Shown here piece by piece: positions 16,879 through 25,568 of a DNA stretch of 64,000 nt. The stretch comes from Bradyrhizobium sp. Rc3b (lineage in GTDB: Bacteria > Pseudomonadota > Alphaproteobacteria > Rhizobiales > Xanthobacteraceae), in assembly GCF_900114915.1 (NCBI RefSeq), contig NZ_FOUS01000005.1, positions 281,723 through 345,722 on the forward strand. Reading direction: 5' to 3'. Numbering within the stretch: the stretch's first letter is position 1; the number at the start of each line of letters is the position of its first letter. The position numbers and the translations under genes were made by a program. The notes below the pieces were generated by a model, which ran no database searches, was not told where the DNA came from, and saw only the letters and a program-made list of their open reading frames with translations.

Positions 16879-17466
16879 ATGACTGCTTTTCGGAAGCCAC
16901 AGATCGCCCTCACCTCGAAAGCCGCTCCGTTCGCGATCCGTGCGGAACGTGCTGTCGACGTCGCCGCCCGTGAAGCGCTGCTGGATGCCTGCTTTGGCGA
17001 GAACCGCCATGACCGCACCTGCCAGCGCCTGCGCGACGGACGCGCGCCCGCCACAGGCCTTGCCCTGTCGGCGGTGCGCGAGGGCAAGCTCGTGGGAACC
17101 GTGCGGCTGTGGCACGTCAGCGCCGGAGGCAGGCCCGCTCTGGTCCTCGGACCGCTGGCGGTGGACCCTGCCTGCCGCGAGCTCGGGATCGGCGCCGCGC
17201 TGATGCATCAAGCGCTGGCCGCCGCCCGAGCGCGCGGGCATGAAGCCGTCATCCTGCTCGGCGATGCCCCCTATTATGCCCGCTTCGGCTTCTCGGGCGA
17301 GAAGACCGGCGCGCTGGCGCTGCCCGGCCCGTTCGAGCGCGACCGGCTGCTCGCGATCGAATTCCAGGCGGGTGCGCTCGATGGCGCCGAGGGGATGATC
17401 GTCCCGACCGGCGCGCCCCTGTCCAAACGGAGGATCCTTCGCGCCCTCCATGCGCACGCGGCCTGA
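16879..17466 (+). CDS. GNAT-family N-acetyltransferase (YhbS-like)
   Basis: 195 residues with the GNAT fold: LGPLAVDPACRELGIGAALM is motif A (acetyl-CoA pyrophosphate loop, here R-E-L-G-I-G-A) near residue 95. It is followed by EAVILLGDAPYYARFGFS, typical of the YhbS/COG3153 subgroup. Acceptor substrate unknown. It sits between two polyamine genes on the same strand, so acetylation of a polyamine is possible, but the sequence subgroup does not specifically point to spermidine acetyltransferase. Confidence 0.85.
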   Translation: MTAFRKPQIALTSKAAPFAIRAERAVDVAAREALLDACFGENRHDRTCQRLRDGRAPATGLALSAVREGKLVGTVRLWHVSAGGRPALVLGPLAVDPACRELGIGAALMHQALAAARARGHEAVILLGDAPYYARFGFSGEKTGALALPGPFERDRLLAIEFQAGALDGAEGMIVPTGAPLSKRRILRALHAHAA

Positions 17467-17612
17467 GGGATTGCCATGATGGCGACGACCGAAGCCGCGT
17501 AAAGCGGCAACGCTTGGCTGCGCCGTCCTGACGCCTGATCTTTCGGGGTTGCGCAGGCTCGAGAAACGCCCTTTAACCCCGCGAAACACGCCTTTCAGTC
17601 GAGGTCCGAAGC

Positions 17613-18002
17613 ATGTCCCGTCGCCTCATCTCCACCGGCTCTCCCCTCGAGAAGACCGTCGGCTACAGCCGCGCCGTGATCGACGGCGATTTCGCCTTCG
17701 TCGCGGGAACCACGGGCTATGACTACACCACGATGACGATGCCGGCCGATGTCACGAGCCAGTCACGCAACTGCTTCAAGACCATCGAAGCTGTCCTGAA
17801 AGAGGGCGGATTCGAGATGGCCGATATTGTCCGTGCGACCTACTACGTCACCGACGCCAGCTACATCGACGCCCACTTCGCCGTCTGCGGCGAGGTCCTC
17901 GGTGACATCAGGCCGGCGGCGACGTTGCTGGTCGTCAGCGCCCTCGCCAAGCCCGAGATGAAGGTCGAGATCGAAGTCACCGCCAAGCGCCGCAGCGTCT
18001 GA
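17613..18002 (+). CDS. RidA-family enamine/imine deaminase
   Basis: 129 residues, the usual length of the RidA (YjgF/YER057c/UK114) trimer subunit. Conserved features: VAGTTGYDYTTMTMP, FKTIEAVLKEGGFEMADIVR, and the substrate-contacting arginine in GDIRPAATLLVVSAL. The family hydrolyses reactive enamines and imines released by PLP enzymes. Its place between a PLP-dependent decarboxylase and homospermidine synthase, which works through imine intermediates, makes a clean-up role there plausible (inference). Confidence 0.88.
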   Translation: MSRRLISTGSPLEKTVGYSRAVIDGDFAFVAGTTGYDYTTMTMPADVTSQSRNCFKTIEAVLKEGGFEMADIVRATYYVTDASYIDAHFAVCGEVLGDIRPAATLLVVSALAKPEMKVEIEVTAKRRSV

Positions 18003-18070
18003 CAAGCGCCGCAGCGCCTGATCCACCCCTCACCATTTGTTTGCCAGCACGTTCCGGAGAAAACCATCCC

Positions 18071-19513
18071 ATGAGCCCCGCCTCGCAGATCTACGCGAAG
18101 ATCACCGGTCCCATCGTCATGGTCGGCTTCGGCTCCATCGGCAAAGGCACGTTGCCGCTGATCGAGCGGCATCTCGACTACGACAAGTCCCGCGTCACCG
18201 TGATTGATCCCAAGGACGAGGGCCGCAAGGCGCATTGCGAAAAGCACAATGTGCGCTTCATCCAGAAGGCCGTGACCCGGGACAATTACCGCGAGTTGCT
18301 GACCCCGCTGCTGACCGAAGGCGGCGGCCAGGGCTTTTGCGTCAATCTATCGGTCGACACTGGCTCCACCGACATCATGGAGCTCTGCAACGAGCTCGGC
18401 GCGCTCTACATCGACACCGTCAACGAGCCCTGGCTAGGCTTCTATTTCGACTCCTCGAAGGGTCCGGAAGCGCGCTCCAATTACGCCCTGCGCGAAGCCA
18501 CGCTGGCGGCCAAGCGCGCGCGTCCCGCGGGCTCGACCACGGCGGTCTCCTGCTGCGGCGCCAATCCCGGTATGGTCTCCTTTTTCGTCAAGCAGGCGCT
18601 CCTCAACGTCGCCGCCGATCTGAAGCTCAATGCCCCCAAGCCGAAGACCAAGGCCGAATGGGCGGATTTGATGCGGCAGGCCGGCATCAAGGGCATTCAC
18701 ATTGCCGAACGCGACACCCAGCGCTCGAAGAAGCCGAAAGAGCCCGACGTGTTCGTCAACACTTGGTCGGTCGAAGGCTTCCTGTCGGAAGGCGTGCAGC
18801 CGTCAGAGCTCGGCTGGGGCACCCATGAAAAATGGATGCCCGAGAACGCGCGGACCCACGAAGCTGGCTGCGGCGCTGCCATCTACCTGATGCAGCCCGG
18901 CGCCAACACGCGCGTGCGCACCTGGTGCCCGACCCGCGGCGCGCAATATGGCTTCCTCGTCACCCACAACGAGTCGATCTCGATCGCCGACTACTTCACG
19001 GTGCGCGACGCATCGGGCAAGGCGATCTACCGGCCGACCTGCCACTATGCCTATCACCCCGCCGACGATGCCGTGCTGTCACTGCACGAGATGTTCGGCC
19101 GCGCCGCGAAGATGCAGGAGAAGCACCACATCCTCGACGAGAACGAGATCGTGGACGGCATCGACGAACTCGGCGTGCTGCTGTTCGGCCACGACAACAA
19201 TGCCTACTGGTACGGCTCGCAGCTCTCCATCGAAGAGACCCGCGCGCTCGCACCCTATCAGAATGCCACCGGCCTGCAGGTGACCTCTGCCGTGCTCGGC
19301 GGCATGGTGTGGGCGCTGGAGAACCCGAAGGAAGGCATCGTCGAAGCCGACGAGATGGATTTCGATCGCCTGTTGGAAATCCAGCTGCCCTATCTCGGCC
19401 CAGTGAAGGGGTTCTACACCGACTGGACGCCGCTGACGGATCGTCCGGGACTGTTTCCGGAAGACATCGACACCAGCGATCCCTGGCAGTTCAAGAACAT
19501 TCTGGTGCGCTGA
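18071..19513 (+). CDS. hss: Homospermidine synthase
   Basis: 480 residues from ATG 18071 (GGAGAAA nine bases before). The enzyme joins two putrescines, or putrescine and spermidine, with transient NAD-linked oxidation to make sym-homospermidine, the main polyamine of rhizobia. The N-terminus carries the NAD-binding loop MVGFGSIGKGTLPLI; downstream SVDTGSTDIMELCNELGALY, YIDTVNEPWLGFYFD and CCGANPGMVSFFVKQAL match the saccharopine-dehydrogenase-like homospermidine synthase family. Length is typical. It follows the RidA gene by 68 bases on the same strand and depends on putrescine from the decarboxylase at 15607. Confidence 0.94.
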   Translation: MSPASQIYAKITGPIVMVGFGSIGKGTLPLIERHLDYDKSRVTVIDPKDEGRKAHCEKHNVRFIQKAVTRDNYRELLTPLLTEGGGQGFCVNLSVDTGSTDIMELCNELGALYIDTVNEPWLGFYFDSSKGPEARSNYALREATLAAKRARPAGSTTAVSCCGANPGMVSFFVKQALLNVAADLKLNAPKPKTKAEWADLMRQAGIKGIHIAERDTQRSKKPKEPDVFVNTWSVEGFLSEGVQPSELGWGTHEKWMPENARTHEAGCGAAIYLMQPGANTRVRTWCPTRGAQYGFLVTHNESISIADYFTVRDASGKAIYRPTCHYAYHPADDAVLSLHEMFGRAAKMQEKHHILDENEIVDGIDELGVLLFGHDNNAYWYGSQLSIEETRALAPYQNATGLQVTSAVLGGMVWALENPKEGIVEADEMDFDRLLEIQLPYLGPVKGFYTDWTPLTDRPGLFPEDIDTSDPWQFKNILVR

Positions 19514-19541
19514 GGGGCGCGGGCTTCGGCCCCACCACAGC

Positions 19542-19645
19542 TGTCATGCCCCGCGAAGGCGGGGCATCCAGTACGCCGCGGCGTCTCGGTTCAATCACTA
19601 CGGTCTCTGAAAATACTGGATCGTCCGCCTTCGCGGACGATGACA
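19542..19645. repeat. Palindromic repeat, TGTCAT...ATGACA family, copy 2
   Basis: Opens TGTCATGCCCCGCGAAGGCG, contains GCATCCAGTACGCCGCGGCG and closes ACTGGATCG...GACGATGACA. It shares the CCAGTA...TACTGGAT core with the copy at 2055-2158. Here it separates the convergent hss and the gene at 19665. Confidence 0.8.
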
Positions 19646-19664
19646 CCGTTGGTCTATCAGACAG

Positions 19665-19994
19665 CTACTTCTTCTCGATCGGCGGCGCGATCTTCTCGGC
19701 CGGTGCCGGCGGCAGTGCCGGCTTGGTCGCCGCGCCTTGTGTCTGCGGCTCAGGCCGCGCCGGCTCGGGGGCCGGCGTGGTCGGCCGGTCGCCGCCCGGC
19801 TTGGCTTCCGCGGGCACCTTGCTCTGCTCGTCAGAGGGCGTGCCCTGAAGCGGCGGTGTCGCCTGCGCCAGCTGCATCCGGCTCTCGGCGCGGATCTGCG
19901 CGATCGATATGCCCGATATAACGACACCTGCTGCGAACAGCGAACAGGCGATCAGAAGGTCGAGTTTCAGTCTGCGCTTGTCATTGACTGTCAT
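19665..19994 (-). CDS. Membrane-anchored Pro-rich protein, function unknown
   Basis: 109 residues from ATG 19994 (the longer frame starts at 20024). One hydrophobic segment (about 12-34; LLIACSLFAAGVVISGISIA) acts as an N-terminal anchor, followed by a low-complexity tail rich in Pro, Ala, Glu and Lys that ends APPIEKK. Such tails usually lie in the periplasm. No family recognised. Codon use is like the neighbours; the gene is probably real but the sequence gives no function. Confidence 0.6.
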   Translation of the reverse strand: MTVNDKRRLKLDLLIACSLFAAGVVISGISIAQIRAESRMQLAQATPPLQGTPSDEQSKVPAEAKPGGDRPTTPAPEPARPEPQTQGAATKPALPPAPAEKIAPPIEKK

Positions 19995-20093
19995 GTCGAT
20001 CACCGCCTTTGTCCGCGGGATCAACGAAATTGCCCGACCAGGGTTCCGTTCCCGGCGAGGGGGAACTGCAGCCTGCGCGCCAAAACGCCGCGC

Positions 20094-20810
20094 TCACTCC
20101 GTCGTGCTGACTTCCCACGTCGCGTGGCGGACGCCGGGCAGATGCTGGAGATCGGTCGCCGCCGCGTTCAGCTCGTTCGGGTCGACCGCGCTGGCGACCA
20201 GCTTGGCGACAATCTCCAGCATATCCTCGCCGAGCTCGACGACCTCGATACCCGCCACCGGATATTTCGCACCTTCGAGCTTGTCGACGAGGCGGTCGCG
20301 CATGTCGGGCAGTGCGTCGGCGGCGACCGCGAGCTTGAAATAATAGGTCGCCTCCAGCGCCTTCTCGTTCAGCGGGATGCGGTTGATGGCGTTGACCAGG
20401 GGGCGCAGCATGGTGTTGCCGGCGATCACGAACACGGTCAGCGCTGCAGCCTGCGCGATCATATCGGCACCGGCGCAGGAGCCGACCGCGGCCGAAGCCC
20501 ATAGCGTCGCAGCGGTGTTGAGCCCGCGCACGTCCATGCCTTGCTTCATGATGACACCGGCGCCGAGGAAGCCGATGCCCGAGACGACATAGGCGATGAC
20601 CCGCACCGCGCCGTCGGCGCCGTCCAGCTGCATGGCGAGATCGACGAAGGCGGCCGCGCCGACCGCGACCAGCACATTGGTGCGCAGGCCCGCGGTACGC
20701 TGGCGATATTGCCGCTCGGCACCGATCAGCGTGCCCAGCACGAAGGCCGTGGTCAGGCTGACCAGCGTGTCGAGGAAATCAGCAAGCTGGAAGGTCGTCA
20801 GAAATCGCAT
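20094..20810 (-). CDS. MgtC/SapB-family inner-membrane protein
   Basis: 238 residues from ATG 20810. The N-terminal half has about five membrane helices with the family motifs GLRTNVLVAVGAAAF, GIGFLGAGVIMKQG and GLNTAATLWASAAVG. The C-terminal cytoplasmic domain (about 150-238) resembles the ACT-like domain of MgtC. In pathogens MgtC inhibits F-ATP synthase and helps growth at low magnesium; free-living relatives are poorly understood, so the role here is open. A repeat (20825-20926) lies just upstream. Confidence 0.87.
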   Translation of the reverse strand: MRFLTTFQLADFLDTLVSLTTAFVLGTLIGAERQYRQRTAGLRTNVLVAVGAAAFVDLAMQLDGADGAVRVIAYVVSGIGFLGAGVIMKQGMDVRGLNTAATLWASAAVGSCAGADMIAQAAALTVFVIAGNTMLRPLVNAINRIPLNEKALEATYYFKLAVAADALPDMRDRLVDKLEGAKYPVAGIEVVELGEDMLEIVAKLVASAVDPNELNAAATDLQHLPGVRHATWEVSTTE

Positions 20811-20824
20811 GAATGTCAGCCGCG

Positions 20825-20926
20825 GTAGGGTGGGCAAAGGCGCGCTCTTCGCGCGACGTGCCCATCACTTTTGCTTCGCTGAGAGAAATCGTGGGCACGA
20901 CGCAAGGGCGCCTTTGCCCACCCTAC
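20825..20926. repeat. GTAGGGTGGGCAAAG palindromic repeat, copy 1
   Basis: Starts GTAGGGTGGGCAAAGGCGCG and ends CGCCTTTGCCCACCCTAC, its inverse. Inner GACGTGCCCA and TGGGCACGAC arms also pair, giving a long hairpin. Same family at 43949-44043, 45338-45424, 55354-55442 and 63862-63952, with a variant at 46692-46805. Confidence 0.85.
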
Positions 20927-20944
20927 GGCCGGAACCATGACGAA

Positions 20945-21964
20945 TTAAAGCTCGAGAAGCCCGCCGTCCCCATTTTCATCGGCGAAAGCGAGCAGCGTGC
21001 CTTTCGCATTCCAGGCGATCGCTGCGACAGGGGGCGTGCCGTTGCGGCGGACCAGGATCTCGGCGCCATCCTCCAGCCGCACCATCAGCACGGTGCCGTC
21101 GCTGTAGCCGGCGGCGAGGATGTCGTTCTTCGGATGGCAGGCGACCACCGACACCCGCGCCTGCAGCGGCGCGAGCATCGCGGGCTCCTTGCCCATCGGG
21201 CCATCCTTGCTGGCGAACGGCCAAATGATGACGGTGTCGGCGCCCGAGGTCGCGAGCCCCTTGCCGCCCGCGCTCCAGGACATCGAGCGGACGCGGCCGG
21301 GATAGCCGGTCATCCGCATATGCCTGTTGTCGGCAAGCCGCCAGCCATGCAGCGCCGCCTCGTGCATGGTGGTGACCAGGAATTTGTTGTCCGGGCTGAA
21401 GGTGACGCCGAGATGCGAGCCGGCCCAGGGCAGGAATTCGGCTGATCCCGCCATGTTCGGAAACCACAGCGTCGCGCCATTGTAATGGGCGATTGCGAGC
21501 CGGAGTCCCTTGGGCGCGAACGCAAGCCCACCGACGGTCGAGGGCACCTCGAGCGACTTCTCTTCGGACTTGCCGCTCTTGACGAAAGCCGTCTTGCCGG
21601 CCGACCAGGCGTAGGAGCCGTCCGCGTGCAGCGCCACCGCATCGATCCAGCGTCGCTTGGGATCGGTGGCGAGCAGCGTCACCTCGCCCTTGGCGTCGAG
21701 CGAGACGACCTTGCCGTCGTCGCCGCCCATCACCAGGCGCTTGCCGTCGCAAGCGGTGGAGAGAATGCCGCCGCTGTGAACAGTGACCGTGCTGATCTTA
21801 CCCTTGTCATCGACGAACGCGACATTCTCCTCGCCGCCGACGAAGGCGGCGCGATCCCTGAGGAAATGCACCGAGGTCACGCCCATGCCGAGCGTAACAG
21901 GCTTGACGCGATCGGTGACGGAGACGATCGAGGCGGAATCGGGGGCCGGCGAAAACTCTTTCAT
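20945..21964 (-). CDS. WD40-repeat protein coupled to a zinc-operon GTPase
   Basis: 339 residues from ATG 21964, sharing one base (TGATG) with the GTPase stop codon, so translation is likely coupled. No signal peptide or membrane segment, hence cytoplasmic. It consists of WD40-type blades throughout, for example VTSVHFLRDRAAFVGGE, STVGGLAFAPKGLRLAIAHY, GVTFSPDNKFLVTTMHE, SMSWSAGGKGLATSGAD and VVACHPKNDILAAGYSDG, enough for a seven-bladed propeller. WD40 proteins are scaffolds; being last in a zinc-uptake operon behind a COG0523 GTPase suggests a partner in metal delivery, which is inference only. Confidence 0.85.
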   Translation of the reverse strand: MKEFSPAPDSASIVSVTDRVKPVTLGMGVTSVHFLRDRAAFVGGEENVAFVDDKGKISTVTVHSGGILSTACDGKRLVMGGDDGKVVSLDAKGEVTLLATDPKRRWIDAVALHADGSYAWSAGKTAFVKSGKSEEKSLEVPSTVGGLAFAPKGLRLAIAHYNGATLWFPNMAGSAEFLPWAGSHLGVTFSPDNKFLVTTMHEAALHGWRLADNRHMRMTGYPGRVRSMSWSAGGKGLATSGADTVIIWPFASKDGPMGKEPAMLAPLQARVSVVACHPKNDILAAGYSDGTVLMVRLEDGAEILVRRNGTPPVAAIAWNAKGTLLAFADENGDGGLLEL

Positions 21965-23010
21965 CACGAGACGATGCAGCTCTCAAAACCCTTGCGGATG
22001 GTTTCTTCCGGCAATTCGCGACCGATGAAGACGAGGCGGCTCTCGCGCGGCTCGCCCTCCTTCCACTTCCGCTGGTGGTCACCCTCCAGCATCATGTGGA
22101 CGCCCTGGAAGACGTAGCGGTCGTCGTCGTCGTGGAAGGCGAGGATGCCCTTGGAGCGCAGGATCTTGCCGCCCTCGACCTGCACCAAATTCTGCAGCCA
22201 GGGCATGAACACGTTCGGATCGAGCGGCTTGTCGGTCTTGAGCGACAGCGACTGCATGTCCTCGTCGTGATAGTGCTTCAGGCCGTGACCGTGATCATGG
22301 TGGTGGTGATCGTGGCCGTGATGGTGGTGATCATGGTCGTGGTCATGATCGTCGGCCTCCAGGAAGTCCGGCTCGATGTCGAGGATGCGGTCGAGATCGA
22401 AGGCGCCGCGGTCGAGCACGTCGGCCAGGGCCACCGAGCAGCGCTCGGTGCGGTGGAGTTTCGCATAGGGATTGATGCCGCGGATGCGGGCTTCGACCTC
22501 GGCAAGCTCGCCCTTGCTGACGAGATCGGTCTTGTTCAGCACGATGACGTCGGCAAAGGCGATCTGGTTCTTGGCCTCGGGCGCGTCCTTGAGCCGATCG
22601 GACAGCCATTTGGCGTCGGCCACCGTGACCACGGCATCGAGCCGCGCATTCTTCTGCACGTCCTCGTCGACGAAGAAGGTCTGGGCGACCGGCGCCGGAT
22701 CGGCAAGGCCGGTGGTCTCGACGATGATGGCGTCGAACTTGCCCTTGCGCTTCATCAGGCCGTCCATGATGCGCACGAGGTCACCGCGCACGGTGCAGCA
22801 GATGCAGCCATTATTCATCTCGAACACTTCCTCATCGGCGCCGATGATGAGGTCGTTGTCGATGCCGATCTCGCCGAATTCGTTGACGATGACGGCGTAT
22901 TTCTTACCGTGATTCTCCGACAGGATGCGGTTCAGGAGCGTGGTCTTGCCGGCACCGAGATAGCCGGTCAGGACGGTCACGGGAATTTTCTGAGAGGTCG
23001 CTTCAGACAT
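21964..23010 (-). CDS. COG0523 (CobW-type) GTPase, zinc-operon metallochaperone
   Basis: 348 residues. Walker A GYLGAGKT at 16-23, the CICC metal motif at 69-72 within NNGCICCTVRGD, and guanine-binding NKTD near residue 158, as in G3E GTPases of the CobW/ZigA/YjiA group. A His/Asp stretch (DHDHDHHHHGHDHHHHDHGH) lies near 215-240, then the CobW C-terminal domain (KILRSKGILAFHDDDDRYVF). Members of this group in Zur-controlled operons are proposed to hand zinc to client enzymes. It follows the zinc-binding-protein gene by 54 bases and overlaps the WD40 gene by one base, which supports the zinc rather than the cobalamin assignment. Confidence 0.9.
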   Translation of the reverse strand: MSEATSQKIPVTVLTGYLGAGKTTLLNRILSENHGKKYAVIVNEFGEIGIDNDLIIGADEEVFEMNNGCICCTVRGDLVRIMDGLMKRKGKFDAIIVETTGLADPAPVAQTFFVDEDVQKNARLDAVVTVADAKWLSDRLKDAPEAKNQIAFADVIVLNKTDLVSKGELAEVEARIRGINPYAKLHRTERCSVALADVLDRGAFDLDRILDIEPDFLEADDHDHDHDHHHHGHDHHHHDHGHGLKHYHDEDMQSLSLKTDKPLDPNVFMPWLQNLVQVEGGKILRSKGILAFHDDDDRYVFQGVHMMLEGDHQRKWKEGEPRESRLVFIGRELPEETIRKGFESCIVS

Positions 23011-23064
23011 AACAACTCCGGACTTCGGGCTTTTCGCGCGACGCGAGGCGGGGTGGCCCCTGCC

Positions 23065-23928
23065 CTAGTGGTCAAGCGCGCTGGTCAGCGCCTTTATATT
23101 GTGCCTGACCATATCAATGTAAGTGGGTGCAGGCCCCTTTTCGCCGGTCAAACCGTCCGAAATCAGGGTCCCGCCGACTTTTGAGCCGGTCTCGGCCGCG
23201 ATCCGCCGGATCAGCCGGTCGTCGCTGATATTTTCCAGGAACACGGCCGGTATTTTTTGGGCCTTGATCTGGCCGATGATGGCCGCGATGTCGCGTGCGC
23301 TCGGCTCGGTTTCGGTGGAGACCCCCAGGGGGGCGATGAACTGGATACCGTATTCGGCGGAAAAATAGCCGAAGGCGTCATGGGTCGAGATCACCTTGCG
23401 CCGCTCTGGCGGGATTTTCGCCACGGCCTCGCGGACCTCGCGGTCGAGCGTTTCGAGCTTTTCCAGATAGGCTTTTGCCTGGACCCGGAAGAACTCCGCA
23501 TCATCCGGGGCGGCCGCCGCCAGCGCATTGGCGATATCGGTCACGTAGACCTTGGCGTTGGGGACCGACTGCCAGGCGTGGGGGTCGGCGGCCGAACCGA
23601 GCTTCAGCGGCACGATGCCGGCGCTCGCGGTGACCACCACGGCCTTGCTCCCTGCGGACTGCACGAGACGCGGCAGCCAGCCCTCCAGCCCGAGCCCATT
23701 GACGATGACGAGCTTCGCCTCCGCGACCCGCTTCGCATCGGCTGGCGCCGGCGTGTAGACGTGGACGTCGCTGTCGGGGCCGACCAGCGTCGTAACGTTG
23801 GCCCGATCTCCCCCGACGTTACGGACGAAGTCGCCGAGGATCGAGAAGCTCGCAATGACGTTGAGCCGTTCCGCGGCCTGCAACGGCGAGGCGATGGTCA
23901 GCAAGGCAAGGAACAGAAGGAAGCGCAT
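23065..23928 (-). CDS. znuA: Zinc ABC transporter substrate-binding protein (ZnuA-like)
   Basis: 287 residues with a signal peptide (about 1-18, cleavage at LQA-AE). It is a cluster A-I periplasmic metal-binding protein. Expected ligands: His56 in DSDVHVYTP, His near 117 in AADPHAWQ, the histidine in STHDAFGYFSAEYG, and the aspartate in ISDGLTGEKG. His rather than Glu in the third position favours zinc over manganese. It lacks the long His-rich loop of ZnuA in enterics; the operon's His-rich peptide (25569) may replace that function. Spaced six bases from the permease gene. Confidence 0.88.
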   Translation of the reverse strand: MRFLLFLALLTIASPLQAAERLNVIASFSILGDFVRNVGGDRANVTTLVGPDSDVHVYTPAPADAKRVAEAKLVIVNGLGLEGWLPRLVQSAGSKAVVVTASAGIVPLKLGSAADPHAWQSVPNAKVYVTDIANALAAAAPDDAEFFRVQAKAYLEKLETLDREVREAVAKIPPERRKVISTHDAFGYFSAEYGIQFIAPLGVSTETEPSARDIAAIIGQIKAQKIPAVFLENISDDRLIRRIAAETGSKVGGTLISDGLTGEKGPAPTYIDMVRHNIKALTSALDH

Positions 23929-23934
23929 CGCCCG

Positions 23935-24804
23935 TCACGCTTCCAGATGCCGGCCGGGAAACATCTGCCGGACTATGCCGCCGACGCGGCCGAACAGCAC
24001 GGAGACGATGTAGAGCACCGTCGCCACGAGAATGACCGCAGGGCCTGACGGCACACGGGTCTGGAACGACAGCACGAGGCCGGCATAGCCGGAAGCCGCG
24101 GCAGCGACCACCGCGATGCAGATCATGACGGTGAGATCGCGTGACCAGAACCGCGCGATACCCGCCGGCAGGATCATCAGGCCGACCGCAAGCAGCGTGC
24201 CAAGGGCCTGAAAGCCATTGACGAGGTTGATCACGACCAGCGCCAGGAAGGCGAGATGCGCGGGACCACCGGCGCGGCTGACTGTCCGCAAGAACAAGGG
24301 ATCGACGCTCTCGATCACCAGCGGGCGGTAGATCACGGCGAGCACCAGCAGCGTCACGGTGGCGTTGAAGGCCACCACCAGCAGGGTCTGGTCGTCCATC
24401 GCGAGGATGTTGCCGAACAGCACGTGGAGCAGGTCGATATTGGTGCCCTTGATCGAGACGATGGTGACGCCGAGCGCCAGCGAGGCCAGATAGAAGGTCG
24501 CGAGCGAAGCGTCCTCCTTCAGCCCGGTCGAGCGCGCGACGACGCCGGCGAGGATCGCGACGGCAAAGCCTGCGATCAGCCCGCCGGCCGTCATCGCGAA
24601 CAGATTGAGCCCGGAGAGCAGGAAGCCGACCGCCGCGCCGGGCAGGATCGCATGCGCCATGGCATCGCCGACGAGGCTCATCCGCCGCAGCATCAGGAAG
24701 ACGCCGATCGGCGCACCGGCCAGCGACAATGCGATCACGGCGGCCAGCGCCCGCCGCATGAACTCGAATTCGATGAAGGGACCGACCAGCGTGTCGTAGA
24801 GCAT
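23935..24804 (-). CDS. znuB: Zinc ABC transporter permease (ZnuB-like)
   Basis: 289 residues, almost entirely hydrophobic, with eight or nine helices, matching the ABC-3 family of metal permeases. The conserved segment LVGDAMAHAILPGAAVGFLL near residue 47 is diagnostic. It lies six bases after the ATPase gene and six before the binding-protein gene. Zinc is inferred from the Zur box and from the binding protein; close relatives also carry manganese or iron. Confidence 0.9.
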   Translation of the reverse strand: MLYDTLVGPFIEFEFMRRALAAVIALSLAGAPIGVFLMLRRMSLVGDAMAHAILPGAAVGFLLSGLNLFAMTAGGLIAGFAVAILAGVVARSTGLKEDASLATFYLASLALGVTIVSIKGTNIDLLHVLFGNILAMDDQTLLVVAFNATVTLLVLAVIYRPLVIESVDPLFLRTVSRAGGPAHLAFLALVVINLVNGFQALGTLLAVGLMILPAGIARFWSRDLTVMICIAVVAAAASGYAGLVLSFQTRVPSGPAVILVATVLYIVSVLFGRVGGIVRQMFPGRHLEA

Positions 24805-24810
24805 CGGTGA

Positions 24811-25566
24811 TCACGCCGCCCGCGAGCGGGTATCGTCGGCGGCGCAGGCCGCGGCGCTGTCGTCGAACGCCTCGCACATCCGCATCGCCACCAGCAGGTT
24901 TTCCGGCGTCAGCACCTCCACCGTCGGTCCCCACGCCACGGGGCCGCGCGCCAGCACCAGCGTCTCGGTGAAATGGTTGCGCACCATCTCCATGTCGTGC
25001 AGCGCGGCGAGCACGGTGCGGCCCTCACCGTGCCAGTGCTTGACCAGCGCGAGCAGGTCGGTCGTGGTCTTGCTGTCGATGGCGTTGAAGGGCTCGTCCA
25101 GCACTATGAGCGAAGCGTCCTGCAGCAGCACGCGCGCGAACAGCACGCGCTGCATCTGGCCACCCGAGAGCGTGCCGATCGGGCGGTTCTCGAAACCATT
25201 GAGGCCGACGGAGGCGATCGCGCGCAAGATCTTCCCGCGCGCGGCCTTGCCGATGCCGCCGAACAGGCCAGTCCCGCGCCACAGCCCGGTGCCGACGAAG
25301 TCGAACACCGAGATCGGGAAGCTGCGGTCGATCTCCGCGCTCTGCGGCAGATAGGCGATATCGCGAGAGTCGAGCCCGCCGAGATGGATGCTGCCGTCGA
25401 GCGGCCGGAGGATGCCGACGATGCCGCGCAGCAGGGTCGACTTGCCGGCGCCATTCGGGCCGATCACGGCGACCAGCGCGCCCCGCGCAACCTCACCGTT
25501 GAGATGGTGCACGGCCGGATGCCGGTCATAGCCGAGCGTCACATTGTGAAAGTGGAGCGCCGCCAT
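24811..25566 (-). CDS. znuC: Zinc ABC transporter ATP-binding protein (ZnuC-like)
   Basis: 251 residues from ATG 25566, with GAGGTG just before it; a GTG two codons upstream (25572) overlaps the previous stop and is an alternative start. Walker A IGPNGAGKST near residue 38, signature LSGGQMQRVLFARVLL, Walker B SLIVLDEPFNAID and the switch histidine in LAALHDMEMV are all intact. The C-terminus (EAFDDSAAACAADDTRSRAA) contains one cysteine and acidic residues but no clear metal motif. It energises the permease encoded immediately downstream. Confidence 0.9.
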   Translation of the reverse strand: MAALHFHNVTLGYDRHPAVHHLNGEVARGALVAVIGPNGAGKSTLLRGIVGILRPLDGSIHLGGLDSRDIAYLPQSAEIDRSFPISVFDFVGTGLWRGTGLFGGIGKAARGKILRAIASVGLNGFENRPIGTLSGGQMQRVLFARVLLQDASLIVLDEPFNAIDSKTTTDLLALVKHWHGEGRTVLAALHDMEMVRNHFTETLVLARGPVAWGPTVEVLTPENLLVAMRMCEAFDDSAAACAADDTRSRAA

Positions 25567-25568
25567 CG

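Noticed and set aside
21964..23010. Naming the GTPase cobW and linking it to cobalamin synthesis
   Set aside because: No cobalamin genes or riboswitch nearby; it sits in an operon headed by a Zur box with zinc transporter genes.
22075..23184. 369-codon plus-strand frame opposite the COG0523 GTPase
   Set aside because: The Val/Met-rich stretch is the complement of the His-rich region of the GTPase, not a membrane domain.
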